Source: Cyclobacterium marinum DSM 745 (GTDB lineage: Bacteria; Bacteroidota; Bacteroidia; Cytophagales; Cyclobacteriaceae). Taken from it: 64,000 nt of DNA. Where the stretch lies: positions 4,012,001-4,076,000 of the forward strand of contig NC_015914.1 in NCBI RefSeq assembly GCF_000222485.1. The letters are read 5' to 3'. Both the position numbers and the translations under genes were made by a program. A model generated the notes under the pieces. It saw only the letters and a list, made by a program, of their open reading frames with translations, was not told the DNA's origin and did no database searches. Shown here piece after piece: positions 8,901 through 19,700 of the stretch (position 1 is the first letter of the stretch; each line of letters opens with the position of its first letter).

Positions 8901-11305
8901 AATATATAGGGTTCTTTTTTTCATTGTTGTTTTCATTATTATTGGCTGTAGGTTTGTCTATAAACTTGGGCAATTTACCTCCTTTGGCAAAGATTTTTGA
9001 TCCCTTCAAGGGGTTTTGGCAAAATGCGTATAGTGAAGATTATGATCCTGAAACTGAAGTAAACATAGCCGGACTTCAAGCAGAAGTAGAGGTGACCTAC
9101 GATGAAAATCTAATCCCACATATTTTTGCGGAAAATGAAAAAGACCTTTATTTGGTTCAAGGTTTTACCACTGCAAGGCATAGGTTATGGCAAATGGAGT
9201 TTCAGGTTTTGGCTGCCGAAGGGAGGCTTTCTGAAATTGTTGGAGAAGTAGCTTTAAACAGGGATAGGGAAATGCGGAGAAAGGGCTTAGGCTTTGGAGC
9301 AAAAAATAAACTGAAGTACCTCAAAAATAATGACCCTGAAACACTACAGTTGATGGAGGCATATGCTGAGGGTGTGAATGCATACATTGCCCAACTCTCA
9401 CAGGCAGAATTACCTTTGGAATATAAACTTTTAGATTATTACCCTGAACCTTGGAGTCCGTACAAAACACTTCTATTTCTGATGAATATGGCGGAAACAC
9501 TTTCAGGTGACAGCGATTTGGCCAATACGAATTTTCGAAATTTGTTTGGTTCCGACTGGCAGAATAGACTTTTTCCTGATTATCCCCAAGATGTGTTGCC
9601 TGTGGTAGCAAAAGATGATTGGGATTTTATACCTATTGAAGTAGAAGAGCCTGATAGTACCTATATTGATTCTATCAAAATTTCCCAATTGTTACCGGAA
9701 AAAGAACCAGGATTGGGATCAAACAATTGGGTGGTTTCTGGGGAGAAAACTGCTTCTGGTTTTCCAATTTTAGCCAATGACCCTCATTTGGCCCTTAACC
9801 TGCCTTCCTTATGGTTTGCAGCTCAGCTAAGCACTCCTGAATATACTGTCAAAGGAGCCACCTTGCCCGGAACCTTGGGCGTAATCATCGGCTTTAATGA
9901 AAATTTGGCTTGGGGAATGACCAATGCGGACAGAGATGTGAAAGATTGGTACAAAATTACCTTTAAGGATTCCTCCCGAGAAGAGTATTTATACAATGGC
10001 CAATGGATACAAAGTAGGCGTCAACTGGAAATATTCTCCGTGAAAGGACAAAATGATTTCGTCGATACGGTAATTTACACCCATTATGGTCCAATAGTTT
10101 ATGACAGGAATTTCAAAATGAAAGGAAAACCGGTGAACTTTGCTTTGAAGTGGACAGCACATGGGGATTCCAATGAGCAAAAAACATTTATTCACTTAAA
10201 CAAAGCCAAAGGTTATCCGGATTTTGAGGAAGCGCTCAGTCATTATGCGGCTCCTGCCCAAAATTTTGTGTTTGCCTCTCGAAATGGAGATATTGGCATT
10301 AAGGTTCAGGGGAAATTTCCCTTAAAATGGAGGGGGCAAGGCAAATACTTGATGGATGGCAGCAAGCCCATATACGAATGGCAAGGGTATATTCCCGGAG
10401 AGCATAATGCCGAAGAAATAAATCCTGAAAAACATTTTGTTACTTCTGCCAATCAACACCCGGTCTCTGATAATTATCCCTATTTTGTTTACAACAATAA
10501 TTTTGAATATTTTAGAAATAGAAGGATTTCGGACCAATTATTGCAGCAAACGTCTATTACAATTGACGACATGAAGGCATTGCAATTGGATAATTATAAC
10601 TTACATGCTTCAGAAATATTGCCGCTGATGCTGGATAGTCTGAATGGGGAGAATAAAGTGCTCGGAGAAAAGTGGTTGGCTCGTTTAAAAGCTTGGGACT
10701 ATGATGCCGCTGCAGATGAAATGGCACCTGCTTTGTTTCAATCTTGGTGGGACCAAATAGAGCGGGGTTTGTTTGCAACTTGGGAGGCAAAGGGTTTGCC
10801 CATTTCCTATCCCAATAAATTCAACCTCGCGAATAGTATGAAAAATGAGCCCAATGCTGACTGGTTTGACGATCCCCAAACCAACAAGTTAGAAGGTGCT
10901 ACTTTTTGGATTAATAAAGGGTTTTCAGGAATGGTTGGAGAAATGGAAGCGCTTACTGCAGAGACAGATTCGATCAGCTGGTTCTCCTATAAAAACACAC
11001 ATATAAGTCATCTGATCCCAAACTTAACTCCATTTGGAAGGTTTAATATTCCAATAGGAGGCGGAAAAGGAATTGTCAATGCTTCTGCTGCAGACTGGGG
11101 GCCGGGTTGGAGAATGATTGTAGAGATGGGGTCGGAAATAAAAGCTGTGGGTGTTTATCCCGGAGGACAATCAGGAAACCCGGGAAGCAAGTACTATGAT
11201 AATCTGGTGGATGCTTGGGCTTCCGGTGAATATTTAACAATAGGCTTGCGGGACAGAAACAAAACTTCAGGAGATTTGTTTTATACAAAATTTAGCGCAG
11301 ATTGA
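8897..11305 (+). CDS. Penicillin acylase-family Ntn hydrolase
   Basis: An 802-residue precursor with an N-terminal hydrophobic signal/anchor. The family processes itself into alpha and beta chains, leaving an N-terminal serine nucleophile on the beta chain. Here that is Ser275 in LGSNNWVVSG, preceded by Gly274 as expected. Downstream ANDPHL and GFNENLAWGMTNA are conserved beta-chain segments. Family members cleave amide bonds of acylated compounds such as beta-lactams or acyl-homoserine lactones, so quorum quenching or peptide amidase activity is possible. It overlaps the DUF2911 gene by four bases and is followed after one base by a small membrane-protein gene. Confidence 0.92.
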   Translation: MKYIGFFFSLLFSLLLAVGLSINLGNLPPLAKIFDPFKGFWQNAYSEDYDPETEVNIAGLQAEVEVTYDENLIPHIFAENEKDLYLVQGFTTARHRLWQMEFQVLAAEGRLSEIVGEVALNRDREMRRKGLGFGAKNKLKYLKNNDPETLQLMEAYAEGVNAYIAQLSQAELPLEYKLLDYYPEPWSPYKTLLFLMNMAETLSGDSDLANTNFRNLFGSDWQNRLFPDYPQDVLPVVAKDDWDFIPIEVEEPDSTYIDSIKISQLLPEKEPGLGSNNWVVSGEKTASGFPILANDPHLALNLPSLWFAAQLSTPEYTVKGATLPGTLGVIIGFNENLAWGMTNADRDVKDWYKITFKDSSREEYLYNGQWIQSRRQLEIFSVKGQNDFVDTVIYTHYGPIVYDRNFKMKGKPVNFALKWTAHGDSNEQKTFIHLNKAKGYPDFEEALSHYAAPAQNFVFASRNGDIGIKVQGKFPLKWRGQGKYLMDGSKPIYEWQGYIPGEHNAEEINPEKHFVTSANQHPVSDNYPYFVYNNNFEYFRNRRISDQLLQQTSITIDDMKALQLDNYNLHASEILPLMLDSLNGENKVLGEKWLARLKAWDYDAAADEMAPALFQSWWDQIERGLFATWEAKGLPISYPNKFNLANSMKNEPNADWFDDPQTNKLEGATFWINKGFSGMVGEMEALTAETDSISWFSYKNTHISHLIPNLTPFGRFNIPIGGGKGIVNASAADWGPGWRMIVEMGSEIKAVGVYPGGQSGNPGSKYYDNLVDAWASGEYLTIGLRDRNKTSGDLFYTKFSAD

Positions 11306-11306
11306 T

Positions 11307-11669
11307 ATGAAATTCATCATACATTTGTTAGTGATAGCACTTATGGCCTTCCTTTTAGGGGCAATAGTACCTTATTATGTAATGATGATTCTTATAGGGG
11401 CAGTTTCGGCATGGTTTAGAGGAGCAGCTTTTCTTGCTTTTATTGCCGGTGCCATCGGAGTAGCAAGTGTTTGGATCATCGTATCATTGACTATTTGGTC
11501 AGTATCGGGTTCAGACCTTCCCGACAAGTTTTCCCACATTATGGGTTTTTCCAATGGAACAATTTTAGTAGGCATTACCGGTGTCATGGGCTTTTTGATT
11601 GGAGGCTCTAGTGCATTGACAGGTAATTTTTTGGGAAAATTGTTTAGGGAACGAAATGTCGGATATTGA
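11307..11669 (+). CDS. Small integral membrane protein
   Basis: A 120-residue protein with about four hydrophobic helices (roughly 4-27, 33-50, 54-68 and 85-108) and little else. The ATG lies one base after the stop of the penicillin-acylase gene, so it is the third gene of that operon. I do not recognise a family and no catalytic motif is visible. Confidence 0.7.
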   Translation: MKFIIHLLVIALMAFLLGAIVPYYVMMILIGAVSAWFRGAAFLAFIAGAIGVASVWIIVSLTIWSVSGSDLPDKFSHIMGFSNGTILVGITGVMGFLIGGSSALTGNFLGKLFRERNVGY

Positions 11670-11959
11670 GGTGTTCATGGAGAGACTTAATACTTGTCAT
11701 TTACTTGATAGTTTTTATTTCTTCCCAATTTGATTATATTAGAATGGACTTCATACCCAAAATGACATTTTTCTCCGGATTATTCAATATGCGTGGTAAT
11801 TCTTGGTAAATGGAATAAATAATCAGGAGCTTTGAATAAACCAATGTATAGATAAAGAAACAGGCGACTTAAAAAATACAGTTGATTTACCATTGATAGA
11901 TTCGGTTAAAAGTAAAATTCACTTTTGTAAAAATTTTTAAAATAAACCAACACAAAATA

Positions 11960-14134
11960 ATGTCAAAAACAATTATCGTTTCAAATAGACTACCAATTAG
12001 TTTACAACATAAAAACGGGAAATTTGAATTTAAGCCAAGTGCGGGTGGTTTGGCCACCGGTCTGGGTTCTATCTATAAAGAAGGAGAGAACATATGGATA
12101 GGTTGGCCCGGTAATGATGTGGAAGATGAAGGTCAAAGAAAGGAAGTGGTTGACGAGCTTAAAAAATTAAAAATGGCTCCTGTCTTTCTTACTAAAAAGG
12201 ATGTGGAGTTATATTATGAGGGGTTTAGCAATGAAACCATATGGCCTGCCTTTCATTATTTTACCCAGCATATCAATTATGAGGATGAATATTGGGATGC
12301 CTATTGGAATGTAAACAAAAAATTCTGTGATGCAATTTTAGCCAAAGCAAGTGATAGTGATACCATTTGGGTACATGATTATCAACTCTTGTTACTTCCA
12401 ATGATGCTGAGAGAAAAATTGCCCAATGCAACAATTGCCTTTTTTCAGCACATTCCTTTTCCTTCTTATGAAATCATGCGGATGCTTCCTTGGAGGAAAC
12501 AAATGCTTGAAGGAATGGTTGGCGCAGATTTGATTGGTTTTCATACCTATGATGACATGCGACACTTTTTAAGTGCGGTGGGAAGAATTTTGGGGCTATC
12601 CAATGAAAGTGGATTTATCCAAGCTGACAATAGACTGGTGAATGTTGATGCCTTTCCGATGGGGATCGACTATGAGAAATTTGAAAAAGCAGCCTTAAGT
12701 CCTAAGACAAAAAACCATGTCAAGAAGTTTAAGCAAACTTTAGGGGACCAAAAGCTGCTGATAACCATAGATAGGCTGGATTATTCCAAAGGAATTCCTA
12801 ATCGAATCAAAGTTTTCGAAAAACTATTGGATGAAAATCCTAAATACAGAGGAAAGGTATCCATGATAATGGTGGTGGTCCCCTCTAGAGATCAAGTGCA
12901 GTCTTACCAAACTTTGAAAGAAGAGATTGACACGCTGGTTGGTCATATTAACAGTAAATTTTCAACCCTAAACTGGGTGCCGATCCATTATTTTTACCGC
13001 AGTTTCCCTTTCAATGAGTTAAGTGCTTTTTACAGCATGTCAGATATTGCTTTGGTAACTCCACTTAGGGATGGAATGAATCTGGTATGTAAAGAATTTG
13101 TAGCCAGCAAAACAGATAAAAAAGGAGTATTAATACTTTCTGAAATGGCTGGGGCCAGTAAAGAACTTGTGGATGCTATTTTGGTCAATCCTAATGATCA
13201 GGAAGGGGTGACCAGTGCCATTGTGGAAGCCCTGTCTATGGATGAAGAAGAGCAGGAGTTGAGAATTACATCCATGCAGGCAAGTTTAAAAAAATACGAT
13301 ATTTTTCAGTGGGTCAAAGTGTTTATGGACAGGTTACAGTTTGTGAAAGAAAAACAAGCTGATCTGGAATCCAAAGCCTTGGATAAGAAAATTATGGCTC
13401 AAATGAAGAAGGCATTTAATGCTGCCAAGAAACCTTTACTATTTTTGGATTATGATGGTACTTTGGTAGGGTTTAAAGGAAAACCACAAGATGCTTTTCC
13501 TGATGAGGAGTTGAAGGTACTGGTCGCCAAACTAGCACAAAAATGCCAAACAGTGATAATCAGTGGTAGGGATAAGGAAACCCTTGGAGCTTGGTTTGAA
13601 GGGCAGAAAGTAGACATGATTGCAGAACATGGGGTGTGGTTAAAAAGAAAGGACCAGAAAGAAGATTGGATATTGTATGCAGAGGTAGATGACAGTTGGA
13701 AAGAAGACATCAGAAAAGTAATGGAGTATTATGTGTTACGGACTCCGGGAGCTTTGATTGAAGAAAAGCACCATTCTCTTGTATGGCATTTTAGAAAAGT
13801 GGAGAGCGGTCTGGGTGATCTTCGAATGAGAGAACTGTTTAGCCACCTGAAATACATGGCCAGAGGTCATAACTTGCAGGTTTTGGAAGGAAATAAAGTA
13901 CTGGAAATCAAAAGGCCGGATATTAATAAAGGTCGAGCTGCCACAGCCATGATGAAAGGGGAGGATTACGACTTTATTATGGCTCTTGGAGATGATTGGA
14001 CAGATGAAGATACTTTTAAAGCCATGCCTAAAAACGCTTACACCATTAGGGTAGGCTATACCTATACACAGGCCAATTACAATATCAAAAACCCACAAGC
14101 AGTGCGGGAGTTGCTGAAAAGTTTGTTGGAATAG
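11960..14134 (+). CDS. otsAB: Fused trehalose-6-phosphate synthase / trehalose phosphatase
   Basis: A 724-residue bifunctional protein. Residues 1 to about 470 form a GT20 synthase that joins UDP-glucose and glucose 6-phosphate; seen are the N-terminal GGLATGL loop, WVHDYQLLLLP, FFQHIPFPS and the C-terminal DGMNLVCKE segment. From about 490 on is a HAD-type phosphatase with the DYDGT nucleophile motif near residue 497 and the distal metal motif GDDWTDED. Together they make trehalose, usually for osmotic and desiccation protection. Fusion of OtsA and OtsB is common in Bacteroidota. It is a single-gene unit with its own terminator. Confidence 0.96.
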   Translation: MSKTIIVSNRLPISLQHKNGKFEFKPSAGGLATGLGSIYKEGENIWIGWPGNDVEDEGQRKEVVDELKKLKMAPVFLTKKDVELYYEGFSNETIWPAFHYFTQHINYEDEYWDAYWNVNKKFCDAILAKASDSDTIWVHDYQLLLLPMMLREKLPNATIAFFQHIPFPSYEIMRMLPWRKQMLEGMVGADLIGFHTYDDMRHFLSAVGRILGLSNESGFIQADNRLVNVDAFPMGIDYEKFEKAALSPKTKNHVKKFKQTLGDQKLLITIDRLDYSKGIPNRIKVFEKLLDENPKYRGKVSMIMVVVPSRDQVQSYQTLKEEIDTLVGHINSKFSTLNWVPIHYFYRSFPFNELSAFYSMSDIALVTPLRDGMNLVCKEFVASKTDKKGVLILSEMAGASKELVDAILVNPNDQEGVTSAIVEALSMDEEEQELRITSMQASLKKYDIFQWVKVFMDRLQFVKEKQADLESKALDKKIMAQMKKAFNAAKKPLLFLDYDGTLVGFKGKPQDAFPDEELKVLVAKLAQKCQTVIISGRDKETLGAWFEGQKVDMIAEHGVWLKRKDQKEDWILYAEVDDSWKEDIRKVMEYYVLRTPGALIEEKHHSLVWHFRKVESGLGDLRMRELFSHLKYMARGHNLQVLEGNKVLEIKRPDINKGRAATAMMKGEDYDFIMALGDDWTDEDTFKAMPKNAYTIRVGYTYTQANYNIKNPQAVRELLKSLLE

Positions 14135-14168
14135 GAGGGACTAACAGCAAGGTGCTGCCTTAATTAAA

Positions 14169-14211
14169 CAAAACCGTAGTATTTTAAAAATGCTACGGTT
14201 TTGCTTTTTTA
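14169..14211 (+). terminator. Terminator of otsAB
   Basis: A perfect 11-bp stem CAAAACCGTAG / CTACGGTTTTG with an AT-rich loop, then CTTTTTT. It starts about 35 bases after the otsAB stop. Confidence 0.9.
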
Positions 14212-14267
14212 TCCCCTAATTAAGATTTAAACCCGGGTTATGTAATAAGATTTCCCGTGTTTACGGG

Positions 14268-14600
14268 AAGTGTTGCACTCGCAAGAAAATCAGGCTGTTT
14301 GGAGATTTTAGCATAGCACCGCTATGGTGAAATTGAAAACAGCAACGAAGTAGCTGATTTTGAAGTGATTTCAGCGCGTAATAGAATGTCTATTGCATAT
14401 TTTTAAAAGATTAGATTATGGCTATAGGGCTTCCTAAGCTCTGTCTCCAGAAGAAATTAAATCGCAAGTAAATCAGGTTGTTTTGGGGTTTTAGCAGGGT
14501 ATTGCTAAGGTGAACCTGTCTGCCGGCAAGGGTGGTCCATCAGGAACAATAGCGCTGGTTATAAAAAAGGTTTCAGCACCTAGTCAATGGTCTATTTCTA
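14268..14600. repeat. Two diverged copies of an intergenic repeat
   Basis: Two segments, about 14276-14396 and 14461-14598, share an order of short blocks: GCAAG-AAATCAGG-TGTTT, then GGTTTTAGCA or GATTTTAGCA, a GCTA(T/A)GGTGAA block, and at the end TTTCAGC followed by AATGGTCTATT or AATGTCTATT. They look like decayed tandem copies of a noncoding repeat. No coding potential is seen. Confidence 0.45.
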
Positions 14601-14694
14601 ATTTCCGGTTTAAGTAGGAGTGCCTTTTTATAGCGCTTTATCATTCCAAGGGGTGATGGTTGCTTGAAATTACCTAACCTATTCGGATTTTTTC

Positions 14695-15441
14695 TTACTC
14701 AATTAGTGAAGGTATTTCACTTTTAGGAATAAGGTTAAGCGTCCTTTGAAAATTCTCCTTATACGTGGAAGGGTTCAAAGTATAGTAGAAGGCTCCCTTT
14801 TTTGAAGCTGTTTTGTCTTTTTCTTCAATTTTTTGGATGATTTTACTAGAGAGCAGTTTCCTTGTGAAATTTCGTTTGTCAATTTTGGTGGCAAACAACT
14901 TTTCATACAAAGTCTGAAGTTTGGGTAATGTAAACTTCTCAGGCAATAATTCAAATAATATCGGATGAAAAGCAGCTTTGCTTCTTAGCCTATTAAAAGC
15001 CATTTCAACCATCTCTTGGTGGTCAAAAATTAATTTTGGAATTTGATCCATACGAAACCAACGGGCTTGAAAATCATCGTGGGGCTGGTGCTGGTATTTT
15101 TTAATATCAATTAGAGCCATATATACTACCCCTACAACTCTTTCTATGGGATCCCTATTGGGTTTGCTAAACGTATGCATTTGCTCCATGAATACATTTT
15201 CTAAGCCTGTGAGTTCATAGAGTATTCGATTGGCTGACTCATCCAGTGATTCATTCGCTTTCAGAAAACCTCCCATGAGGCTCCATTTTTCTTTTTCGGG
15301 AGAAAAACCCCTATTAACCATTAATAAATTGTAATCTGTACCATCAAACCCGAAGATTATACAATCCACAGCCACTAAAACCCTGGTTTGACTCGAATAT
15401 TTAAACATTGCTAATTTAGTTTTTGTTAATAAATCACTCAA
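14695..15441 (-). CDS. Nudix-type transcriptional regulator with C-terminal winged helix
   Basis: A 248-residue protein. Residues 17-150 form a Nudix fold; the Nudix box starts at Gly58 with Glu64 and Arg72, but the catalytic glutamates expected at 73 and 77 are Ile and Leu, so hydrolysis is probably lost. Residues 155-235 look like the winged-helix domain of NrtR/AraR-type regulators. Bacteroidota AraR is such a protein and uses the dead Nudix fold to sense a sugar. It is divergent from the susC operon 1.27 kb away, and is therefore the best local candidate for control of the polysaccharide locus. A second start at residue 12 (15408) is possible. Confidence 0.85.
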   Translation of the reverse strand: MSDLLTKTKLAMFKYSSQTRVLVAVDCIIFGFDGTDYNLLMVNRGFSPEKEKWSLMGGFLKANESLDESANRILYELTGLENVFMEQMHTFSKPNRDPIERVVGVVYMALIDIKKYQHQPHDDFQARWFRMDQIPKLIFDHQEMVEMAFNRLRSKAAFHPILFELLPEKFTLPKLQTLYEKLFATKIDKRNFTRKLLSSKIIQKIEEKDKTASKKGAFYYTLNPSTYKENFQRTLNLIPKSEIPSLIE

Positions 15442-16715
15442 TAAATGAAAATGTCAATAAGATAACCTTCACAAAATGAGTAACGTACCCGTGAAGTTGT
15501 TAGTTCTAAATTTTTTATTATTTATGGTTTTATTGCTTTTTTTTGATTCGGTAAATTTCGTTATTTTTTTTTAAATGTACTCATATCTTTAACCAAAAAA
15601 TTCAATAATTACATCAATGGAGAATATCTTGGTTTAAAAAAATGTCATAAAATACTAGTTGATTGTTTTTTTTATATTTAACGGTTGTTTTTAAAGCTTT
15701 GTTTTAAGAACACATGATATTTGTGTTAAATGCCACTCGGGCTTTCTTAAAATTATTCTTCTAAAACGATTTGCTGCCCCTTCAGCTTTTGCTGGAGATT
15801 ATGGAGGGATAATAAAAAATATCCTTGGTATTTTTATATGAATTTAACCGAATATGCCTGTATTCAATTAAGGCTATTTTGACTAATAATTGAGCTTATA
15901 AATTTATTAATGGGAATTTGGGCTTCCTTAAAATCAAATTCATGCCAATTGCTTTGATTATGAAACGAATGAAGCCGATTGCGCAAAAAATAGTAAAATT
16001 AAGGCCCCCTCCTATATAAACGCTTAATGAAGAGGGAGATTATGGTAAATATTTAAAATGTTCAATTGAGAATATTGGTCTGTTGGGTGAAGAGTTCGTC
16101 CTTAATCCAAAATTTCAGGTGTTTTTTGCATTTCAGTCCCCAGTGTTAGTATTACCAAAATATTGTGTTGGGACCGAATTAGTGATTACTGGTGAATTTG
16201 AGAATAATATATAATTAAAATAATCTGTAATATAATTAATTAAGGGTCATTGTTGAGCTTCTATTTTCTTTGATGAAAAACTTATTTTTGCCGTTAAACC
16301 TTTGTTTGAACCATTGATATTGAGTTATCGGTATTAATTAAAATTTAACATTTTTTTATTATTTAAAACTAAAACGTTAATGTTAAATTTTATCTTGAAT
16401 ATTTACATTTTTTTCCGATAAATTTTTTTCTTTCTAAAAATATAACTAAACTTCGACGATGTAAAATTTTGGAGAAACCTAAAATAACCTCTCTTTCCCA
16501 AGTAAATATGGTTTCATTCAGGTAGATTTTACTTAAACGTAGAAAATATCAAGTATTTGATCTTAGTGCAGATCAATATTTTGAATTTTATAAAAGTAAT
16601 TTTGGTGAACTATACTTATTTAATGCCTATGGTTAAAAATTAATGCAGGAAGAGTAAAGTAAAGATCCGAGAGGAGATCTCGGAAAGAATTAAATCAATT
16701 AACAAATAATCCACT
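15442..16715. other. Long AT-rich regulatory region upstream of susC
   Basis: 1,274 bp without a credible gene on either strand, strongly AT-rich. It must hold the promoters of the Nudix regulator and of the susC operon. I found no repeat and no convincing promoter pair; the only clear structure is the hairpin just before susC. Confidence 0.6.
16666..16684 (+). promoter_or_regulatory. Hairpin in the susC leader
   Basis: TCCGAGA and TCTCGGA form a perfect 7-bp stem around a purine loop GGAGA. It ends 31 bases before the susC ATG. A strong stem with a Shine-Dalgarno-like loop in this position could affect mRNA stability or translation. No T run follows, so it is not a terminator. Confidence 0.4.
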
Positions 16716-19700
16716 ATGAAAAAAAGTTTACATTTTTACCGGGCTATGCAACCGATGTCATGGCTACCGGCAATCCTTTTTTGTTTGTTTTCCGTGGGGC
16801 TAAAAGCCCAAACGGAAGGTTTAGACAAAAATTTGGAAAACATTCAAAAGGTACCAACGGAATTAGCAAGTGCCAAGATTATTAATGCAGATGCTGATAT
16901 TACCGTATCCGGTACCGTTACAGACGAAAACGGCATGCCAATACCGGGAGCCACAGTTTCAGTTCCCGGAACTAACATTGGTACTGCGACAGACTTGGAC
17001 GGTAAATTTTCATTGACAGTTGACGAAAATGCAGAGATTGTATTTTCATTTATCGGATTCGAAAGTCAAACTGTAAATGTAGGCAACCGAAGTACCATCA
17101 ATATTACTTTGAAAGAAGACACGCAATCTCTTGATGAGGTTGTCGTAGTAGGTTATGGTACCCAAGAAAAAGTTAACCTGACGGGAGCCGTAGGTGTGGC
17201 GACAAGTGAAAGATTACAGAACAGACCCATTGCCAACGTTGGTGAAGGTTTGCAAGGTGTCATTCCAAACTTGAATATTGCACCTCAAAATGGTGATCCT
17301 TCTCAAAGTCCTAGTTTTAATATCAGGGGATACCAATCCATTAATGGCGGTTCTCCACTTATATTAGTGGATAACGTACCTATGGATCTAAACAGAATTA
17401 ACCCAAATGATATTGAAAGTGTTTCTGTGCTCAAAGATGCTTCTGCAGCTGCTGTATACGGAGCAAGGGCAGCTTTTGGTGTTGTTTTGGTAACCACCAA
17501 AAGTGGTAAAGCGGGTAAAGTTCGCGTTTCCCTAAATAGTCAATTTTCATTAGGTAAGCCAATCTTTAATATGGATCCTATTACTGATCCTTATCGCTTT
17601 GTGCAAGCAAGAAACCTGGCCAATGAAAGAACAAATGGTAGGCCTGCTTATGATCAGGACATGATTGATGGTACCAAAAGGTGGTCTGAAAACCCAACGG
17701 AAGAAAATGCTTGGGGTGTGGTTGATGGAAATTTGAGATTTTATGGTTTCAATAATTACCAAGATCAAATCATGACCGAATTTGCTCCATCTCAGCAACA
17801 TGATTTGTCAATTTCCGGAGGATCAGAAAATTCAAAATATTTTGTATCGATCGGACACCTCAACAAAGACGGTTACCTTAATTCTGACCGAAACGAAAAC
17901 TTCAAGCGTTACAATGTCTTGATGAAAGGTGAATTCAAAGTAACCGATTGGTTGACCTTGGATGAAAAAATAGTGATCAACTCCCAACAAAGTGATAAGC
18001 CTTACTTCTATAACTGGGATGTAAACATCAACTCACTTGCCAGGGTAAACCCGATCATGCCAATATCTTTTCCTGACCTTCCATATTATGTGACCGAAGG
18101 GGATAGAGAAACGTATGCGCCTTATATTGGAATGTATTTTGGCGGTACCAACTTCTTCCCATATTTGGAAGATGGTGGACGATCTACCTGGACCAACAAT
18201 GATATTTGGTTGACACAAGGAGTAACCCTTACTCCGGCTAAAGGTTTGACAATAAAGTCTAATTTCTCCTATAATTTCTTCCATCGTTCTGAGCAAAATG
18301 TAGCCAGTAAGATTGAGATTGTAGATACCAACTTACTTGCTGATGGACTGATTAGCAATGGATTCAGTGGTAATGACTTTATTGACGAAAGAGCCAGCTA
18401 TAATCAGTATTATGTATTCAATGCCTATGCGGATTATAAATTTGACCTTCCTGAAGTTCATAGCTTGACTACGATGGTTGGTTTCAACCAGGAATGGGGT
18501 CAAAATAAATTGATAAGAGCCCAAGCTAATACATTATTGACACCATTGATTACTGATTTGAATGCCACTACAGGTTTGCAACAAACTTTTGGTAGCAGTA
18601 GCCACGTATCTTTGAGAGGTGCATTCTACAGAGTAAATTACATCTTTGATGAGCGTTTCTTATTGGAAGCCAATGGACGATATGATGGAACTTCAAGATT
18701 CCCTTCTGACAGTAGATTCGGATTCTTCCCTTCTTTTTCTGCGGGGTATAGGATTTCTAACGAAGCCTGGATGGCAGGCACCAAAAACTGGATGGATGAG
18801 TTAAAAATCCGTGCGTCATATGGTACTTTAGGAAACCAATTATTAGGTAGTAACTATTACCCATATATTCCTACATTAGGTACAGGTCAGTCAGGCTTTA
18901 TGATGAGTGCCGGACAGCGTACGCCTTATGTTTCTGCTGCAGGTCTTGTAAGTCCTACTTTGACTTGGGAAACTGTTGTTTCTCAGAATATTGGTGTAGA
19001 CGTTACCTTGTTTGGAGGTAAGATCGACGCTTCATTTGATGTGTATTCAAGGGAAACCAAAGACATGTTGATGCGTCAGGAATACCCTTCCATTTTGGGA
19101 ACCAATGCTCCTCAATCCAACGCTGCCGATTTGAGAACTACCGGTTGGGAATTGGCCCTTACCTGGAAAGATCAGGTTAACAATGACTTGAACTATGATG
19201 TTACGTTGGCATTGTCTGACTGGACGGCAGAGATCACCAAATTTATTAATCCTGAAGGAGTGATCAGTCAGTATTATGTAGGTCAGAAACTTGGAGAAAT
19301 CTGGGGTTATGAAACTGTAGGTATTTTCCAATCACAAGAAGAGGTTGACAATGCTCCTGACCAGTCAAGATTGGGTGCCAACTGGAGAGCCGGTGACATT
19401 CAATATGCTGATTTGAACGGAGATGGTATAATTTCTCCGGGTAATAATACCTTGAGTGATCCGGGAGATAGAAAAATTATCGGTAATGAAACGCCGAGAT
19501 TGAGTTTTGGTTTGAATAATAATTTCCAGTGGAAAAACTTCACCTTAAATTTATTCTTCCAAGGTATTTGGAAAAGGGATCACTGGCCTACTTCAGGAAA
19601 CTGGACCTGGTTCTTCCCTTTCAATGCAGGACATGTGGAAGAGTATTTTATAACCGACTCATGGTCTGAAGATAACAGAGACGCTTATTTTGCAGCACCT

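Noticed and set aside
16250..16300. Bacteroidota promoter (TATTTTTG at 16283) upstream of susC
   Set aside because: The nearest TTTG is only 10 bases upstream, not about 19-21, and the region is too AT-rich for the match to be meaningful.
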